Below are positions 23,919 through 32,661 of a stretch of 64,000 bases of DNA, piece after piece. The DNA is from Micromonospora_G sp044458865. Lineage in GTDB: Bacteria; Actinomycetota; Actinomycetes; Mycobacteriales; Micromonosporaceae. The translations under genes were made by a program, and so were the position numbers. Location of the stretch: NCBI RefSeq assembly GCF_044458865.1, contig NZ_JBITIH010000002.1:434001-498000 (forward strand), in the 5' to 3' direction. Each line of letters begins with the position of its first letter. The stretch's first letter is position 1. The notes under the pieces were generated by a model. The model searched no databases. It had not been told where the DNA came from and saw only the letters and a list, made by a program, of their open reading frames with translations.

Positions 23919-24929
23919 GTGGAACAGGAGGCGTCACCGAAGTCCGACCAGGCGCCGGGTCCGACGGCCGAGACCGATCCCGCCTTGGCCGGTCTCGCGG
24001 CGGCCGATCTCGCGGCGGCCTACGAGCGCTGCCGTGAGCTGCACAAACAGCACGGACGCACCTACTATCTCGCCACCCGTCTGCTACCCCGGTGGAAACG
24101 ACGGCATGTCCACGCGCTCTACGGCTTCACCCGGTACGCGGACGAGATCGTGGACCGGACCGACGACCTGCCCCCCGCCGAACGCGCCGCCCAGCTCCGA
24201 CTCTGGTCCGAGCGGTTCGTCGCCGGCCTGCGCGGCGGCCCGGTCACCGACCCCCTGCTCCCCGCCGTCCTGCACACCATCGCCACGTTCGACCTCGACC
24301 CGGAGGACTTCGCGTCCTTCCTGCGCAGCATGGCGATGGACCTCACCGTCACCTCGTACCCGAGCTACGACGACCTGCTCGACTACATGGAGGGCTCGGC
24401 GGCGGTGATCGGCACCATGATGTTGCCCATCCTCGGCTCCCCGGACCCGATCGCGGCCCGCGAACCAGCCCGCCAACTCGGCCTCGCGTTCCAACTCACC
24501 AACTTCATCCGGGACGTCGCCGAAGACCTCGACCGGGGGCGCACCTACCTACCCGACGAGGACCTGGCGACGTTCGGGGTCAGCCGGGACGACCTGGTCC
24601 AGGCCGCCGCCAGGGGCCGGGCAAGCGCCGCCATCCGGGAACTGATCGAGTACGAGGTGACCCGAGCACAGGCGCACTACGCCGCCGCCGCACCCGGCAT
24701 CGTCCTGCTCAACCCCGCCTCGCAGGCGTGTATGCGGACCGCGTACGCGCTCTACGGCGGCATCCTCGACGAAGTCGCCGCCGCCGGGTACGACGTCTTC
24801 GTCCGCCGAGCCGTGGTGCCCCGACGTCGCCGGGCCACGGTCGCCGTCCGCGCCCTCCTCACCCGTACCGGCACCCCCGTCGCCCTGCCGGGGGTAAGGA
24901 AGGGCCCCTTGTTATCGGAATCTGTATAG
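23919..24929 (+). CDS. crtB: Phytoene/squalene synthase family protein (CrtB)
   Basis: The two Asp-rich prenyl-diphosphate sites are present: YADEIVDRTDD and NFIRDVAEDLDRGRTYLP. The enzyme should condense two GGPP to phytoene. GTG 23919 is chosen because AAGGAG lies 7 nt upstream; the open frame extends further 5' without conservation. The last ~11 codons (from KGPLL) and the TAG stop come from a dispersed stem-loop element, so the natural C-terminus appears to have been replaced by repeat sequence. Confidence 0.93.
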   Translation: MEQEASPKSDQAPGPTAETDPALAGLAAADLAAAYERCRELHKQHGRTYYLATRLLPRWKRRHVHALYGFTRYADEIVDRTDDLPPAERAAQLRLWSERFVAGLRGGPVTDPLLPAVLHTIATFDLDPEDFASFLRSMAMDLTVTSYPSYDDLLDYMEGSAAVIGTMMLPILGSPDPIAAREPARQLGLAFQLTNFIRDVAEDLDRGRTYLPDEDLATFGVSRDDLVQAAARGRASAAIRELIEYEVTRAQAHYAAAAPGIVLLNPASQACMRTAYALYGGILDEVAAAGYDVFVRRAVVPRRRRATVAVRALLTRTGTPVALPGVRKGPLLSESV

Positions 24930-24946
24930 GAAGGGGCCCTTCCTAA
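24896..24946. repeat. Dispersed stem-loop element, copy B (supplies stops of two convergent genes)
   Basis: Arms 24897-24910 and 24931-24944 form a perfect 14-bp stem; the loop begins GTTATCGG and contains TGTATAG. The crtB stop (24927-24929) is in the loop and the stop of the convergent esterase gene (24943-24945) is in the right arm. It probably terminates transcription from both sides. Confidence 0.88.
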
Positions 24947-26139
24947 CCGTCGAGGCAGGTGTGCAGTACGTCGACCAGGTGCTCCACCCGGTCAAATCCG
25001 GCAAGGTGGCGGGTGGCGTACGCGAAGGTGTAGTCCCGTGCCGGGTCGGCCCAGGCCACGCTGCCGCCGATTCCACCCATGCCCCAACTGCCGTCCTCCT
25101 CGACCTGCATGCCGAGCGTCCAGCGGACCGGGCGCTCCAACAGCAGGTCGTCACCGGTGTACTGGGCCCGGGTCGCCTCGGCGACCAGGTCGGCACCGAA
25201 GAGGCGTACGCCGTCCAGTTCACCGCCGGCGAGCAGACCCGCGTAGAGCCGGGCCAGGCCGGCGGCGGTGGCGTGCAGGTTCACGGCGGGCACCTCGGCG
25301 CCCCGCCACCGTGGACCGTTGAGTACGGCCAGGTCCAGGCAACCGGCCGGGTTGCCGAGCGCGCGGGCGCGCAGCGAGCCCGGGGCGCCGAGGATGGTGA
25401 CCGGCCAGTCCGGGTTCCCGTAGCCGAGGTCGGCGCAGCGCGCCTGGTCGAGCGGGGCGAGCCCGAAGTGCAGGTCCAGTCGCCACGGCCCGGCGATCTC
25501 GTCGGCCAGGAACCGGCCGATGGTGCGGCCGTCGACTCGGCGTACCAGTTCGCCGAGGAGGTGTCCGTAGGTCAGTGCGTGTTCGGCGGCGACGGTGCCC
25601 GGCGCCCAGAGCGGTTCGGCGGCGGCCAGGTCGCCGGTGAGCAGCGACCAGTCGTCGAGGTCCTGTTCCGGGCGGGGCACCGGAAAGACGGGCAGGCCGG
25701 CGGTGTGGCTCAGCACGTGCCGGACGGTCGCCTCGGCACGGAACCCGGGCCAGTGCCGGGCGACCGGGTCGTCGAGGCCGATCCGGCCCCGTTCGACCAG
25801 GAGCAGCACGCAGAGCGCCGCCACCGGTTTACCCACGGAGTAGACGTTGACCAGGGTGTCCGGGCTCCACTGGCGGGTTCTGGCGGAGTCGCGCCAGCCG
25901 CCGTACAGGTCCAGCACCGGCCGTCCGCGGTGCCACACGACGAGGCTCGCACCGGTCTCAGCCACCGTGCCGGTTCCGGCCGTCGCTCCGCCGGGCAGGT
26001 CGTCGGTGGTGCCGGGTAACGGTCGGTGGTCCGGTGGACGCTCGTCGCCGAGCAGGGCCGCGAAGGCGTCCCGTACGGCGACGAAGCGCCGGTCCCAGTC
26101 CCCGTCGACCCGATCTTCGCGTACCTGGTCTGCGCTCAC
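24943..26139 (-). CDS. Serine hydrolase, beta-lactamase class C/esterase family
   Basis: The S-x-x-K nucleophile motif is in NVYSVGKPVAAL, followed by LSHTAGLP and a Tyr-containing YGHLLGELVRR, with GGIGGSVAWADP near the C-terminus replacing the KTG box. This matches the class C beta-lactamase/EstB-type family, usually carboxylesterases or D-amino acid peptidases. There is no signal peptide, so it acts in the cytoplasm. The GTG at 26139 has TACCGT 7 nt upstream (26147-26152 on the minus strand), which implies a leaderless message. Confidence 0.88.
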   Translation of the reverse strand: MSADQVREDRVDGDWDRRFVAVRDAFAALLGDERPPDHRPLPGTTDDLPGGATAGTGTVAETGASLVVWHRGRPVLDLYGGWRDSARTRQWSPDTLVNVYSVGKPVAALCVLLLVERGRIGLDDPVARHWPGFRAEATVRHVLSHTAGLPVFPVPRPEQDLDDWSLLTGDLAAAEPLWAPGTVAAEHALTYGHLLGELVRRVDGRTIGRFLADEIAGPWRLDLHFGLAPLDQARCADLGYGNPDWPVTILGAPGSLRARALGNPAGCLDLAVLNGPRWRGAEVPAVNLHATAAGLARLYAGLLAGGELDGVRLFGADLVAEATRAQYTGDDLLLERPVRWTLGMQVEEDGSWGMGGIGGSVAWADPARDYTFAYATRHLAGFDRVEHLVDVLHTCLDG

Positions 26140-26210
26140 CCGACACACGGTAGGCGAGCGGAAAGGCGACCCGGGTGGTCCGGGTCGGTTCGGTGCGGGA
26201 TGCTGGCTGG

Positions 26211-27605
26211 GTGACGCAGCCGGAGCAGTTCGACGTGATCGTGATGGGGCTCGGTGTCGGGGGCGAGGAGGTCGCTGGCCGGTTGGCGGAGGCGGGCCTG
26301 GCCGTACTCGGGATCGAACGCGGCCTGGTCGGCGGCGAGTGCCCGTACTGGGGGTGCATCCCGAGCAAGATGATGATCAGAGCGGCGAACGCCCTGGTCG
26401 AGGCGGCGCGGGTGGACCAGCTCGCGGGACGGGCGACGGTCACGCCGGACTGGGCACCGGTCGCGGCGCGGATCCGCGACGAGGCGACCGCGAACTGGGA
26501 CGACAAGCGCGCCGCCGACCGGTTCGTCGGCAAGGGCGGGCGACTGGTTCGTGGCACGGGGAGGCTCGTCGGACCTGGTCTGGTGCAGGTCGGCGACGAC
26601 GTCTTCCGGGCCCGTCGTGGTGTGGTGATCGGCACCGGGTCGAGCCCGGTGATCCCGCCGATCGAGGGGTTGGCCGGTACGCCGTACTGGACGAACCACG
26701 ATGCGGTCGAACTGACTGAGTTGCCCGCTTCGGTGGCGGTGCTCGGCGGTGGGGCCATCGGCCTGGAGCTTGCCCAGGTTTTTGCCCGCTTCGGCGTACG
26801 GGTGAGCGTGGTCGAGGGTTCCGACCGGCTGCTCGCTATGGAGGAGCCGGAGTCGTCGGAACTCGCCACGGCGGCTTTGCGGGCCGACGGGGTGGAGATC
26901 CACACGGGGATGCGCACCGAGCGGGTGAGTCACGACAAGGACGGATTCACCCTGTACCTGGCGGGCGACGGTACGGTCCGGGCCGACCGGTTGCTGGTTG
27001 CCACCGGGCGGCGGGCTCACCTGGAAGAGCTGGGTCTGGAGAGTGTGGGCCTCGATCCGGCACAGCGTTACCTCGGCACAGACGACCGGATGCGGGTGGC
27101 GGACGGCATCTGGGCGGTCGGTGACGTCACCGGCCACGGTGCCTTCACACACATCGCGATGTACGAGGCCGGGATCGTGATCCAGGACATCCTGAGCGGC
27201 GGCGGTGCGGAGTCACGCGGCGATGATCGGGTGCTGCCCCGGGCGGACTATCGGGCGCTGCCCCGGGTCACCTTCACCGATCCGGAAATCGGTGCGGTCG
27301 GGTTGACCGAGCGACAGGCGCGTGACCGTGGGTTCACCATCCGGGTCGGCCAGACCCGGCTGCCGGACTCTTCCCGGGGTTGGATCCACAAGGTCGGTAA
27401 CGAGGGTTTCATCAAGCTGATCGAGGACGCCGAACGCGGCATCCTGATTGGCGCGACGTCGGCCGGTCCGTCCGGCGGGGAGGTGCTCGGTGCGCTGGCC
27501 GTGGCGGTGCACGGGGAGGTTCCGGTGGCGACGCTGCGTCAGATGATTTACGCGTACCCGACTTTCCATCGCGCGATCGGTGACGCGGTGAACAATCTGA
27601 AGTAG
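26211..27605 (+). CDS. FAD-dependent pyridine nucleotide-disulfide oxidoreductase
   Basis: The protein has an FAD dinucleotide motif, the redox-active pair in GGECPYWGCIPSK (C-x4-C), an NAD(P) motif SVAVLGGGAIGLELAQVF and an interface domain ending YAYPTFHRAIGDAV. It is related to dihydrolipoamide dehydrogenase and mercuric reductase, but the usual HxxxxE catalytic ending (H-P-T) is altered to YAYPTFHRA, so its disulfide substrate is unknown. The GTG at 26211 is preferred; an in-frame GTG at 26175 is possible. It lies upstream of the LacI gene, probably as a separate unit. Confidence 0.88.
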   Translation: MTQPEQFDVIVMGLGVGGEEVAGRLAEAGLAVLGIERGLVGGECPYWGCIPSKMMIRAANALVEAARVDQLAGRATVTPDWAPVAARIRDEATANWDDKRAADRFVGKGGRLVRGTGRLVGPGLVQVGDDVFRARRGVVIGTGSSPVIPPIEGLAGTPYWTNHDAVELTELPASVAVLGGGAIGLELAQVFARFGVRVSVVEGSDRLLAMEEPESSELATAALRADGVEIHTGMRTERVSHDKDGFTLYLAGDGTVRADRLLVATGRRAHLEELGLESVGLDPAQRYLGTDDRMRVADGIWAVGDVTGHGAFTHIAMYEAGIVIQDILSGGGAESRGDDRVLPRADYRALPRVTFTDPEIGAVGLTERQARDRGFTIRVGQTRLPDSSRGWIHKVGNEGFIKLIEDAERGILIGATSAGPSGGEVLGALAVAVHGEVPVATLRQMIYAYPTFHRAIGDAVNNLK

Positions 27606-27625
27606 CAACACGGTAGAACCCAGTT

Positions 27626-27643
27626 AATTTCTTGCAAGAAATT
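27626..27643. promoter_or_regulatory. Perfect 18-bp LacI-type operator
   Basis: AATTTCTTGCAAGAAATT is a perfect palindrome with the central C-G typical of LacI-family sites, in particular the CTTGCAAG core of actinobacterial maltose/alpha-glucoside regulators. It overlaps the promoter of the adjacent lacI gene, implying autoregulation. Confidence 0.8.
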
Positions 27644-27647
27644 GCCG

Positions 27648-27653
27648 TACCAT
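27648..27653 (+). promoter_or_regulatory. -10 element of a leaderless promoter (lacI-type gene)
   Basis: TACCAT followed by 7 nt and GTG 27661; the operator palindrome lies immediately upstream. Confidence 0.6.
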
Positions 27654-27660
27654 TGCGGCC

Positions 27661-28662
27661 GTGACTAAACGACTCACCGAAGTAGCGAAGAAGGCCGGTG
27701 TCAGCGAGGCCACGGTGAGCCGGGTGCTCAACGGTCGTGAGGGCGTCTCCGAGGCGACCCGGACCGCCGTGCTCACCGCTCTCGATGTGCTCGGCTACGA
27801 ACGGCCGACCAAACTGCGGGGTGAACGGGCCCGACTGGTCGGTCTGGTCCTGCCCGAATTGCAGAACCCGATCTTCCCGGCGTTGGCCGAGGTGGTCACC
27901 GGTTCGCTCGCCCAGCGCGGTTTCACCCCGGCGCTCTGCGCCCGGACAATCGGCGGCGTCTCGGAGATGGACTACGTCGAGATGCTGCTCGACCACCAGG
28001 TCTCCGGGGTGATCTTCGCTGGTGGTTCGTACGCGCTCGCCGACGCCCGCCACGACCACTACCGTCGGTTGACCGATCGGGGTCTGCCGGTGGTGCTGGT
28101 CAACGCGGGCGTGGACGAGCTGGGGTTCCCCCGGGTCTCCACCGACGACGCGGTGGCGGTGGAGCAGGCGTACGGGCACCTGCGCTCGCTCGGCCACGAG
28201 CGGATCGGCATGGTGCTCGGCCCCGAGGACCACGTGCCGTCCCGGCGCAAGCTGGCGGCGATGGTCCAGGTTGCCGGCTGGTCCGAGGGTGACGAGTGTG
28301 TGGAGCGCTCCAGTTTCTCCATGGAAGGGGCGCGAGTCGCCGCGACCAAGCTGGTCGAGCGGGGGGTCACCGGCGTCATCTGCGCCAGCGACGTACTCGC
28401 CCTGGGGACGATCCGGGCCGCGCGACGGTTGGGCCGGTCGGTGCCGGCCGACATCTCGGTGGTGGGTTTCGACGACTCCGCGTTCATGACCTGCACCGAC
28501 CCGCCGCTGACCACGGTTCGGCAGCCGATCGAGACGATGGGTCAGGCGGCGGTGGACCTCCTGGTCACCATGATCGAGGGGGTCGGCGTACTGCACGACG
28601 AGTTGCTCTTCGAGCCCGAGTTGGTGGTACGCGGCTCGACCGCCCCCGTTCCCGGTCGCTGA
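27661..28662 (+). CDS. LacI-family repressor of the alpha-glucan/alpha-glucoside locus
   Basis: The N-terminal HTH and hinge (TKRLTEVAKKAGVSEATVSRVLNGREGVSEATR) are typical LacI, followed by a periplasmic-binding-protein-like effector domain (VGLVLPELQNPIFP, GVICASDVLALG, VVGFDDSAF). It should bind an oligosaccharide and release DNA. The palindrome at 27626-27643 covers its own promoter, and a weaker version overlaps the -35 of the binding-protein gene (29057-29070). Position next to the transporter and GH13 genes suggests it controls them. Confidence 0.92.
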   Translation: MTKRLTEVAKKAGVSEATVSRVLNGREGVSEATRTAVLTALDVLGYERPTKLRGERARLVGLVLPELQNPIFPALAEVVTGSLAQRGFTPALCARTIGGVSEMDYVEMLLDHQVSGVIFAGGSYALADARHDHYRRLTDRGLPVVLVNAGVDELGFPRVSTDDAVAVEQAYGHLRSLGHERIGMVLGPEDHVPSRRKLAAMVQVAGWSEGDECVERSSFSMEGARVAATKLVERGVTGVICASDVLALGTIRAARRLGRSVPADISVVGFDDSAFMTCTDPPLTTVRQPIETMGQAAVDLLVTMIEGVGVLHDELLFEPELVVRGSTAPVPGR

Positions 28663-28735
28663 CCAGCTCGCCGAATCGCTGACCAGCTCGCCAGATCGTT
28701 GACCAACCTGCCCGGCCACTGACCACCATCCGGCC
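28656..28735. repeat. Tandem 20-bp repeat at the end of the lacI gene
   Basis: Four 20-bp units begin at 28656, 28676, 28696 and 28716 with decreasing similarity (core TCGCTGACCAGCTCGCC). The lacI stop codon TGA is inside the first unit. Confidence 0.85.
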
Positions 28736-29243
28736 ACGGGACCGTCCCGTGCCCTGCAACGGCGCTCCGGCCGTCGACCGCTGCCTGCGGTCGGCGGCCG
28801 TTTCGTCGTCCGGCGTGCCGGCGTCGGATGGGCGGGTGGCGTCCGGCGGCCGATGTCCGACGTCCTGCGGGCAGCACCTGCGGCGTCCGCCGGGGCCACG
28901 CGTACACCGCCCAGTTGATCGGGTCGCGTCCATCCACGCTGCCCGGGGAACGGCGCTGACCAGGTGGGACGCGTCCGACCAGGCGTGGAGCGGCGGTCCG
29001 GGTCACCCGTGCGAGGCTCTCGGGAAAACAGTCGTAGTCTTTCGATTTTCAGTCGACTTCTTGCGGGAAGCGATTCGACTTTGTATCGTCATCGCCACGA
29101 AACATTGGCTCACCTGGCCCACCGCAGCTCCAGGGGTCAAGTCAGCTGGCGCATACAGATCAGTAGCAGAGCATCGCGGCGGTGGAGATCACCGCAGATC
29201 AGCGCAGGTCATCGAGACTCTCGTTCCCCGAAGGGATGGACAG
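28663..29243. other. Intergenic region: tandem repeat, then promoter of the transporter operon
   Basis: No gene is supported in these 581 bases, although an open frame continues upstream of the binding-protein start. The left part holds the 20-bp tandem repeat. The right part is relatively AT-rich and contains the promoter at 29061-29089 and an untranslated leader of roughly 145 nt. Confidence 0.6.
29057..29089 (+). promoter_or_regulatory. Promoter with overlapping imperfect LacI operator
   Basis: TTGCGG (29061-29066), a 17-bp spacer and TATCGT (29084-29089) form a SigA-type promoter. CTTCTTGCGGGAAG (29057-29070) overlaps the -35 element and resembles the perfect lacI palindrome core (5 of 7 arm positions symmetric). 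Repression of the transporter operon by the adjacent LacI protein is the likely consequence. Confidence 0.55.
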
Positions 29244-30623
29244 ATGTCCGTACCGCAGTACCGGAAGGCTGCGGCGTTCGCGCTCGCGGCCGGCCTGGGG
29301 CTCAGCCTTACAGCGTGCTCCACGAAGAGTGGCGACTCGTCGAACGATGCGAGCGGCAAGGTCACCATCACTGTCGACTGCCAGCCGGTCGGCGCCCAGA
29401 AAGAGCTGCTGCAGAACTGGAACGAAGATGTCGTGGAGTTCCAGAAGCAGAACCCCGACATCGTGGTCAAGAGCGTGAGCGTCGGCGAGCAGTGCAACAA
29501 CCCGCCGGACTTCACCGCCCGCCTCGCCGGTGGCACCGTGACCGACCTGTTCTACGGGTACATGACCGACCTCCAGCAGGTGCTCGACTCGGGTCAGGCA
29601 AAGGACATCACCGAGTTCGCCAACAAGGAGAACGTCTCGACCTGGGACAGCGTCGACCCGGCGCTCAAGGAGGTCTTCACCGACGGCGGCAAGCTCTACG
29701 CCGTACCGGTGAAGAACTACTCGATGGGCCTGGTCTACAACAAGGTCCTGTTCCAGCAGGCCGGCCTCGACGTGAACAACCCGCCCAAGACCTGGGGCGA
29801 GGTCCGGGCCGCCGCCAAGAAGATCTCCGCGCTCGGCAACGGCATCGCCGGCTACTCGGAGTACAGCGCCGGCAACACCGGTGGCTGGCACTTCACCTCC
29901 CTGCTCTACTCCCAGGGCGGCCAGGTGCTGTCCCCGGACGGCAAGAAGGCCGCGTTCAACGACGCGGCGGGCAAGCAGGTCCTGCAGAACCTCAAGGACA
30001 TGCGGTACGGCGACAACAGCATGGGCGACCGCCAACTGCTCCAGTGGGGTGACCTGCTGACCAACGCCGGCGCGGGCAAGGTCGGCATGTTCATCGGCGC
30101 CCCGGACAGCACCCAGGCGATCGTCAGCCAGTTCCAGGGCAAGTTCCAGGACTGGGCGATGGCCCCGCTGCCCGGCCAGGACGGCCTGGCGAAGGGGACG
30201 CTCGGTGGTGGCGAGGGCTACTTCTTCAAGAAGGACCTCACTCCGGAGCAGGTCAAGGCCGGCCTGAAGTGGATCGAATACCAGAAGCTGCTGCCGGGCA
30301 AGGGCCAGTTCGACTACGTCCGGCTCAAGCCGCAGAACTACCCGGTGGGCCTGCCCCAGCCGCTGCTCTTCGCCAACGGCAGCGAGGTGCAGAAGCAGGA
30401 ACTGGAGCTGCGCAAGGCGAACGCGAACGTCGACACCACCAACTTCGCGCTCTTCGAGGCGACCCCGGTGCCGATCAAGGGTGAGCCCCGCAACGCGCAG
30501 GCGATCTACGCGGTACTCGACGCCGCGATGTCCGGGGTGCTGACCAGCCCGAACTCGAACATCGACGCGCTACTCAAGACAGCCGAAGAGAAGGTCAACC
30601 AGCTCCTCGCCGCCGAGAGCTGA
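29244..30623 (+). CDS. Sugar ABC transporter substrate-binding lipoprotein
   Basis: A lipobox (LGLSLTAC) is followed by a family-1 extracellular solute-binding protein (DFTARLAGGTVTDLFYGYMTD, YAVPVKNYSMGLVYNKVLFQQAGLD, TWGEV) of 459 residues. It belongs with alpha-glucoside/maltose-type binding proteins such as AglE. It should capture oligosaccharides released outside the cell and pass them to the two downstream permeases. The AAGGGATGG box precedes ATG 29244. A perfect 26-bp hairpin follows the gene and probably stabilises or partly terminates the message. Confidence 0.93.
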   Translation: MSVPQYRKAAAFALAAGLGLSLTACSTKSGDSSNDASGKVTITVDCQPVGAQKELLQNWNEDVVEFQKQNPDIVVKSVSVGEQCNNPPDFTARLAGGTVTDLFYGYMTDLQQVLDSGQAKDITEFANKENVSTWDSVDPALKEVFTDGGKLYAVPVKNYSMGLVYNKVLFQQAGLDVNNPPKTWGEVRAAAKKISALGNGIAGYSEYSAGNTGGWHFTSLLYSQGGQVLSPDGKKAAFNDAAGKQVLQNLKDMRYGDNSMGDRQLLQWGDLLTNAGAGKVGMFIGAPDSTQAIVSQFQGKFQDWAMAPLPGQDGLAKGTLGGGEGYFFKKDLTPEQVKAGLKWIEYQKLLPGKGQFDYVRLKPQNYPVGLPQPLLFANGSEVQKQELELRKANANVDTTNFALFEATPVPIKGEPRNAQAIYAVLDAAMSGVLTSPNSNIDALLKTAEEKVNQLLAAES

Positions 30624-30633
30624 TCCGAGGCGG

Positions 30634-30659
30634 GTGGGGGCCGGCGCGCCGGCCCCCAC
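30634..30659 (+). terminator. Perfect 26-bp palindrome between binding protein and permease genes
   Basis: Arms GTGGGGGCCGGCG and CGCCGGCCCCCAC make a GC-only hairpin without a U tract. In sugar ABC operons such hairpins commonly protect the binding-protein message and lower downstream expression; that role is inferred. Confidence 0.7.
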
Positions 30660-30707
30660 ACCAACCTCGCCGCACCGTCGGTGTCACTGACTCACCCAGG
30701 AGTTGCC

Positions 30708-31664
30708 TTGGCGATCACCACCGTCCCGGAGACCATCAGGAGACCGGGGCGTCCGACATCGCCGTACCGGACCCGGCCGAAGCGCACGAGCCTCGGCCGC
30801 AAGGTACGGGACAACCTCACCGGTCACGCGTTCCTGATCGGGGCGGTGCTCTGCTTCGTCGTCTTCTCCTGGTACCCGATGATCCGCGGCGTCGTGATGA
30901 GCTTCCAACGCACCCGGCGCGGCGAGACCACCTGGGTGGGTTGGGACAACTACGTCCGCATCGTCGCCGACCCCAGCTTCTGGACCGCCTGGCAGAACAC
31001 GATCTACTTCACGCTCCTCGCCCTCGTCTTCGGGTACGTGCTGCCGTTCTTCGTCGCGATCCTGCTCAACGAGTTCCGGCACGCCAAGGGCTACCTGCGG
31101 ATCCTGGTCTACCTGCCGGTGATGCTGCCCCCCGCATCGGCGCTGTTCCTCTTCAAGTTCTACGCGTACGACCCCAGTGAGGCGGGACTCTTCAACGCGA
31201 TCCTCAAGGCACTGCACCTGCCGACGTCGCAGTGGATGCAGTCGCCGGAGATGACGATGCCGGCGATGGTGATCGCGTCGACCTGGATGAACATGGGTGG
31301 CGCGGTGCTGATCTACCTGGCGGCGTTGCAGAACGTCCCCGGCGAACTGTACGAAGCGGCCGAACTCGACGGCGCCGGGCTCTGGCGTCGGATCGTCAAC
31401 GTGACCATCCCGCAGACCCGGCTGATCCTCGCGCTCCTGGCGATGCTCCAGATCGTCGCCACGATGCAGCTCTTCATCGAACCGCTGATCCTCGCCAACG
31501 GCGCGGGTGCGGAGGACTCGGCGACCTCGGTCGCGTACCTCATCTACCAGCACGGTTTCTTCCAGAACGACCTCAACGGCGCTGCGGCGCTCGGCGTGAT
31601 CATGCTCGTGGTGCTGGCCGGCTTCTCCGCCGTCTACGTGCGACTGACTGCGAAACAGGACTAG
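30708..31664 (+). CDS. Sugar ABC transporter permease (MalF/AglF type)
   Basis: After a basic cytoplasmic N-terminus come six membrane segments (HAFLIGAVLCFVVFSWYPM, TIYFTLLALVFGYVLPFFVAILL and others). The EAA loop that contacts the ATPase reads LYEAAELDGAGLWRRIVNVTIPQ. TTG 30708 is the probable start, with AGGAG 5 nt upstream; an in-frame GTG at 30681 lacks one. It pairs with the next permease. No ATPase gene is in the cluster, so a shared MsiK-type ATPase encoded elsewhere is expected. Confidence 0.93.
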   Translation: MAITTVPETIRRPGRPTSPYRTRPKRTSLGRKVRDNLTGHAFLIGAVLCFVVFSWYPMIRGVVMSFQRTRRGETTWVGWDNYVRIVADPSFWTAWQNTIYFTLLALVFGYVLPFFVAILLNEFRHAKGYLRILVYLPVMLPPASALFLFKFYAYDPSEAGLFNAILKALHLPTSQWMQSPEMTMPAMVIASTWMNMGGAVLIYLAALQNVPGELYEAAELDGAGLWRRIVNVTIPQTRLILALLAMLQIVATMQLFIEPLILANGAGAEDSATSVAYLIYQHGFFQNDLNGAAALGVIMLVVLAGFSAVYVRLTAKQD

Positions 31665-31676
31665 GTAGGGCGACCC

Positions 31677-32564
31677 ATGGCACAGGACTCCGGGACCCGC
31701 ACACTCATCTCCCAGGCCCAGCTCAGCCGGGGGCGCGGCAGGGTGATCTATTGGACGCTGCTCACCGTCGTCGTCGTGGGGTTCACCCTCGTCTTCCTCG
31801 GCCCGCTCTACTGGATGGTCACCGGCGCGCTCAAGTCCGGCCAGGAGATCGCGCAGACCCCGCCGACGCTGCTCCCGCAGGATCCGCAGTGGCGGAACTA
31901 CGCCGACGCGTGGAACAACCTGGACCTCGCGAAGCTGCTGTTCAACACGTTCTACTACGCGGCCGGCGCGGTGCTATTCCAACTCGTCTTTGACACCGCG
32001 GCGGCGTACGCCCTGTCGAAACTTCGCCCGATATTCGGCAACGTGATCCTCGGCGCGATGCTCGCCACGCTGATGATCCCGGCGATGGTGCTCATCGTCC
32101 CGCAGTACGTGACCGTGATCGACCTGCCGATCCTGCACATCAACCTGCTCGACTCGCCGTTTGCGATCTGGTTGCCCCTGGTCGCGAACGCGTTCAACAT
32201 CTTCCTGCTGAAGCGGTTCTTCGACTCGATCCCGGAGGACCTGATCGCGGCTGCCCTGATGGACGGGGCGACGTCGCTCCGTACGCTCTGGTCGATCATT
32301 CTGCCGATGTCGCGTCCGATCCTCGGCGTAGTCTCGATCTTCGCCGTGACCGCGGTCTGGAAGGACTTTCTCTGGCCGAAGCTGGTCATGCCGTCACCCG
32401 AGACCCGGACGGTCAGTGTCGGCATCTACGCCTTCTCGGGCGGTACGCCGATGAACGTGGTGATCGCCGCATCGGTTATCGCCGCGATCCCGACCGTCAT
32501 CATCTTCCTGGTCTTCCAACGGAACATCATGTCCGGTCTGACCACGGGCAGCCTCAAGGGATAG
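31677..32564 (+). CDS. Sugar ABC transporter permease (MalG/AglG type)
   Basis: This 295-residue permease has six membrane segments and the EAA-type loop DLIAAALMDGATSLRTLWSIILPMSRP, followed by the usual MalG ending (IIFLVFQRNIMSGLTTGSLKG). It starts 12 bp after its partner and completes the membrane channel for oligosaccharide uptake. It is 97 bp upstream of the GH13 gene and probably co-transcribed with it. Confidence 0.94.
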   Translation: MAQDSGTRTLISQAQLSRGRGRVIYWTLLTVVVVGFTLVFLGPLYWMVTGALKSGQEIAQTPPTLLPQDPQWRNYADAWNNLDLAKLLFNTFYYAAGAVLFQLVFDTAAAYALSKLRPIFGNVILGAMLATLMIPAMVLIVPQYVTVIDLPILHINLLDSPFAIWLPLVANAFNIFLLKRFFDSIPEDLIAAALMDGATSLRTLWSIILPMSRPILGVVSIFAVTAVWKDFLWPKLVMPSPETRTVSVGIYAFSGGTPMNVVIAASVIAAIPTVIIFLVFQRNIMSGLTTGSLKG

Positions 32565-32661
32565 CTGCGCGTCATCCCCAGTGGCGGACAACGAACGTTC
32601 GCCCGGCACACATCCAGGTCTGGCGAACCCGCCGACGTACTGACCCAGAAAGCAGGTGCTC

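Noticed and set aside
28656..28735. Possible CRISPR-like repeat array
   Set aside because: The units are head-to-tail without spacers and decay in similarity; no cas genes are present. The same applies to the arrays at 2175, 5808, 34423, 57036 and 59239.
28749..29243. N-terminal extension of the sugar-binding protein
   Set aside because: The frame is open for 165 codons upstream, but the lipoprotein signal starts at 29244 and the promoter lies inside the proposed extension.
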